Origin: Chloromonas sp. AAM2
Lineage: Eukaryota > Chlorophyta > Chlorophyceae > Chlamydomonadales > Chlamydomonadaceae
Length of the DNA: 48,100 nucleotides
Assembly (NCBI GenBank): GCA_004335635.1
Contig: QAXH01006760.1
Span: 1-48,100 of the forward strand
Reading direction: 5' to 3'
In this document: positions 45,301 to 48,100 of the stretch, in pieces
How positions within the stretch are numbered: the first letter of the stretch is position 1
Layout of the letters: every line of letters begins with the position of its first letter
Program-made: the position numbers and the translations under genes
The notes under the pieces: model-generated
The model's database searches: none
What the model saw: the letters and a program-made list of their open reading frames with translations, nothing else
What the model was told of the DNA's origin: nothing

Positions 45301-47786
45301 CGCCCAGTCCTGAGGAGCGCCGGCCCCACACCGCGCCCGCCAGCGGCCCTTGGCCCGTGCCCATCCCAGCGGCCGAGGGGCTGGCGGGGCCAAACAAGAT
45401 CGAGCTGAACCACAGCTGCATGCCCTGCGGCCCGTAGCCCCACCAGGGCATGTCCACCTCGCTGGGGCCTGAAGAAGCAGGCACCACAGGAGCAACTCGT
45501 CAGGCCATGCAACTGTCCAGCGGCGCAAGCAACTGCCTCTGTTGGGCCGTGACCACCAAACCACGTGCACACATGGCACGCACGCATTGTGCCATCAGCC
45601 CTACCACTAGACACATGAACTGTCACTGATGCCGCTGATGGTGATACTGACGGTACCGGTGAACTTGACCTGGTCCTTAGCATGCGCTTACTGCCCTGAC
45701 CTGCCTTTCCACACCCTGACCAGACTGATGGCGTCTCCCACCTGCTTGTTGCGCGCTGTCCTCGTTCGCCGGCAGTCCCCTGCCAGTGGCCATGTCGCAC
45801 ACCCAGTACGCCTCTATGTCCGAGCCCAGGGCCAACTCGCTGCCGCGCTCGAGGTCCAATACGCTCAGCAGCCCGCCCCAGCGCTGGAGCATGCAGCGGG
45901 TCGGGGCCGGGGCGGGCAATCCAGCACCAAACGGCTGCTTGTGGGAGATAAGCGTGGCGCCCACCAGCGGCTGCCCCACGTCCACCACTGAGATGTCCCG
46001 CACGAGGTGCAGTGAGGCAGAGGGTGAGCCGCTCGGGCGCACCGACCCACTGATGCGCACCTGGCCAGAGGAGCAGCACACGGCAATGGGCATGGAACAT
46101 GGCTGTACTTGAGCATTGCAGAAATGCTGAAAGGAAACGGCAAAACTACCCTTGTGCAGGCGCCTGAGATAGCCTGCAGCAAAAGCAAGCGGATCCATAC
46201 CTGTTCTGCTGTGTGGACAACATTGGGGCATTGTTAGGGAACAGAAAACTGTGTAAAGATAGTAATACTTGTGGGATTGTGCTGACATTGTAAATCAGAA
46301 CACCAACCCAAAATCCCAGGGGCTGCGCTGACCTTGGCAGTGGCTTACTGGTGATGCTGTGCCTTTGATTCCGTACCTCAAACATTGCAATGTCCAGGCC
46401 CCCAAAGGCCAGCAGCACGTGATTCCCCACCACGTCCATGGCAGTGGGTGCCTGTGCCAGGGGGAAGGTGCACAGCAGCGAGCCCATGTCCAGATGGTGC
46501 CTGCAGCGCATGTGGCAAAGCAGAGGGGTGCATACGGGTGCAGCAGGACAATCCACTGCAGGTGGCTGGCCAGCCGCAAAGGAACAGGGGGTTGCTAGCC
46601 CAGAGCACAAAGCGTGTGTTCATTGAATGTCACGTGCTGCTGTGTGTACTTGGCCATGCGTGTGTTGCAGTGGGAGCTGGCCGTTCACCACATGAAGGTG
46701 CCCATGAACGTAGCAGCGGCCAGGCAGAGGCATGCAACGCAGAGAGGATGCAATTGGTCTGGACGGCGTTGGAACAGGCAAGCAGTCAACTAAGAGTAAG
46801 AACAATACTGTTTAGTTCAGTGCGTACGAGGGAGGGCTCAGGCACTGACTTGGGGAAGAGCAGGAGCTGGTTGCCTGTGATTGCGCCCCGGGGCTTCCCT
46901 GCGCTGCCCGCGCGCGCCTGTGCGGCCCCCGGCGGGCGGGTGACAGCCACCACCGCGTCCCCCACCCAGCCCAGCGCAGTACAGCACAGGCGCCGCTCCT
47001 GGCTCACGTCGCCGAACAAACGCCACCTGGATCAACAACACCAGCGGGCATAGCCACGATCACGCAAACACAAGTGCAGCGCACCCACGTGCGTCAACAG
47101 TGTGCCCTGCCAAACGGCCCCAGCGGCTTGATGTGCCGATGGTGTCTGCCTGCTGCAGCTGCTGCTGTTAGTGCTGTCGGTGCCCATGGCTGTGATCGTG
47201 ATGCAAGTGATGGTGAGACAAAGTTTCCACTTCAGCGTACCTGTCCATAGTTCGGCTGTACAGCGCCATCCCTGTCCGGCCTGCAACTGCAATGTCCACT
47301 CCATTGGCGCTCACAGACACGTGGCAGACTGGCCAGCTGCAAGCCACGTACTGATGCGGCACCAGCAGATGCGACACCTGCGAGACACGGCATTCCGACT
47401 CCCTCGCCACACGGAACAGACAAGTGCTGGCAGGCTGATGTCGTGGATGCCCAAAGGCGCTGGTAGGGCGCGAACAAGACATGCATAAGGCATACGCAGG
47501 GCACCCAGGAGCACTAACGTCCAGGCGACAGGATGAGCAGTGCACGTGCACACCGCATGCAATACGGTGTTGTATGTGACGCTTGAGCCATCTTGTGTTT
47601 AACTCACCTGACGATACAGATGTAAGGATACACTCACTCACTCACTCACTCACTCACCTGAAGCTCGCTGGCTGATGCCGCTGCACCGGCTTCATACTGT
47701 GTGGCAGCGCCGTCCGCCATGCGGCCCGTGCGCGGTGCGTTGCCGCCCTGTGCTGCCTCCGAAATCAGCAGCAGACGGTCATGGGC
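42371..47786 (-). CDS. RIC1: RIC1, Rab6-type guanine-nucleotide exchange factor subunit (5'-partial)
   Basis: With Rgp1, RIC1 activates the Golgi GTPase Ypt6/Rab6 in endosome-to-Golgi retrieval. Exons (high-low): 47786-47658, 47377-47241, 47026-46850, 46500-46377, 46060-45742, 45468-45260, 44942-44837, 44277-44066, 43800-42685, 42517-42371; phases join throughout, giving 891 residues, with the N terminus beyond the right edge. N-terminal WD40/propeller part: CHVSVSANGVDIAVAGRTGM, then ALYSRTMDRWRLFGDVSQE, then KHHLDMGSLLC. The C-terminal RIC1 domain is marked by LRRLLASSSPHEARLLAL, SRSLEWLLFTALEAN, FPALYGECVVAVARKTDVSL, then WPSLFAAVGNPGAVLDGLVE, RGSLVAAANMLLVV and YGLAGELLRFIL. An acidic, Ser-rich insert and a Pro/Ala-rich stretch follow in the large exon. 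The last exon ends at TAG 42371-42373. The donor of the first visible exon lies in a GTGA microsatellite. Confidence 0.9.
44411..44675. repeat. 51-bp tandem repeat, five copies, in a RIC1 intron
   Basis: Units start at 44411, 44462, 44513, 44564 and 44615, each beginning tgcatgagcctcccaccatg, with one or two base changes between copies and a short partial sixth. The array lies in the intron between exons 44942-44837 and 44277-44066. Because 51 is divisible by three, several frames on both strands stay open through it; this is a by-product, not evidence of a gene. Confidence 0.97.
47632..47657. repeat. (ACTC)n microsatellite overlapping a splice donor
   Basis: Repeated cact units run directly into the acctg that marks the donor of the RIC1 exon 47786-47658. 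In gene sense the intron starts GTGAGTGAGTGAGTGAG, so every four bases offers another GTGAGT-like donor. Confidence 0.93.
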
Positions 47787-48100
47787 CTGGGATCAACACA
47801 AAGGAATGGAGACGGAAAGATAATGGACGCTGATTAGCGTTGGTCACGAAAGCCGGGCAGTGATGCACAACCCCACCTCAGGGCACGGCATCACACGCAA
47901 CGCATCGCCTGTATTGCAATGGGTGACTTGCCAGCGATGACTGTGTACAGGACGCAGAGCACTTTGTAAGCACTTTGTAGAACCCATCAGGGCAGGCAGC
48001 AGGACTGCTTATATATACCTTACAGTCTAGTCTTCCCCCCGACCTGTAGAATGCAGCTGCACTGGACCCCTGTAGGTTATACTCAATGACTCCTCACACG
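47787..48100. other. RIC1 upstream intron, window edge
   Basis: The acceptor of the first visible RIC1 exon is at 47788/47787. No further exon can be recognised up to the right edge. Earlier RIC1 exons are expected beyond it because the visible protein starts inside the propeller region. Confidence 0.5.

Overview
This window is nuclear DNA from a green alga (Chlorophyta, possibly a trebouxiophyte or prasinophyte; the species cannot be fixed from sequence alone). The genes are dense in short exons. Nearly all introns are GT-AG with strong TGCAG acceptors. Four of the seven genes encode chloroplast proteins with transit-peptide-like N termini. There is one 136-base assembly gap (36522-36657). 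Exon limits given here were worked out by hand from splice signals, reading-phase continuity and recognised protein motifs.

Layout, left to right. (1) 134-7212, minus: a large chromatin protein with an RFD-like domain, a DDT domain, WHIM motifs and a Tudor-like/ARF-ancillary-like region; it may continue beyond the left edge. (2) 7894-11165, plus: TIC40, the inner-envelope co-chaperone of chloroplast import, divergent from gene 1. (3) 13510-20390, minus: lipin/phosphatidate phosphatase (PAH). (4) 22715-25638, minus: ENH1-like thylakoid PDZ-rubredoxin protein. (5) 28900-32949, plus: redox-regulated chloroplast fructose-1,6-bisphosphatase. (6) 34068-35910, minus: conserved acidic/lysine-rich coiled-coil protein of unknown function. 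(7) 37514-40128, minus: magnesium chelatase subunit I (ChlI). (8) 42371 to beyond 47786, minus: RIC1, the Rab6-type GEF subunit, with its 5' end outside the window.

The intergenic stretches are packed with repeats. A MITE-like family with termini GTTTGCCAGTTCTGGGACA occurs at six or more places. A second element family includes a decayed Fanzor (eukaryotic TnpB-like, RNA-guided nuclease family) gene at 27788-28563. The roughly 360 bp just downstream of the Fanzor C terminus recur at 41003-41373 without any Fanzor gene. The 41 kb copy also carries two segments found singly at 50-120 and 13313-13391, so it looks like a short, internally deleted relative. This Fanzor relic with its conserved non-coding flank is the most interesting item in the window.

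The host genes do not form an operon. Functionally they fall into plastid biogenesis and photosynthesis (TIC40, ENH1-like, FBPase, ChlI), lipid metabolism (lipin), Golgi trafficking (RIC1) and chromatin (gene 1).
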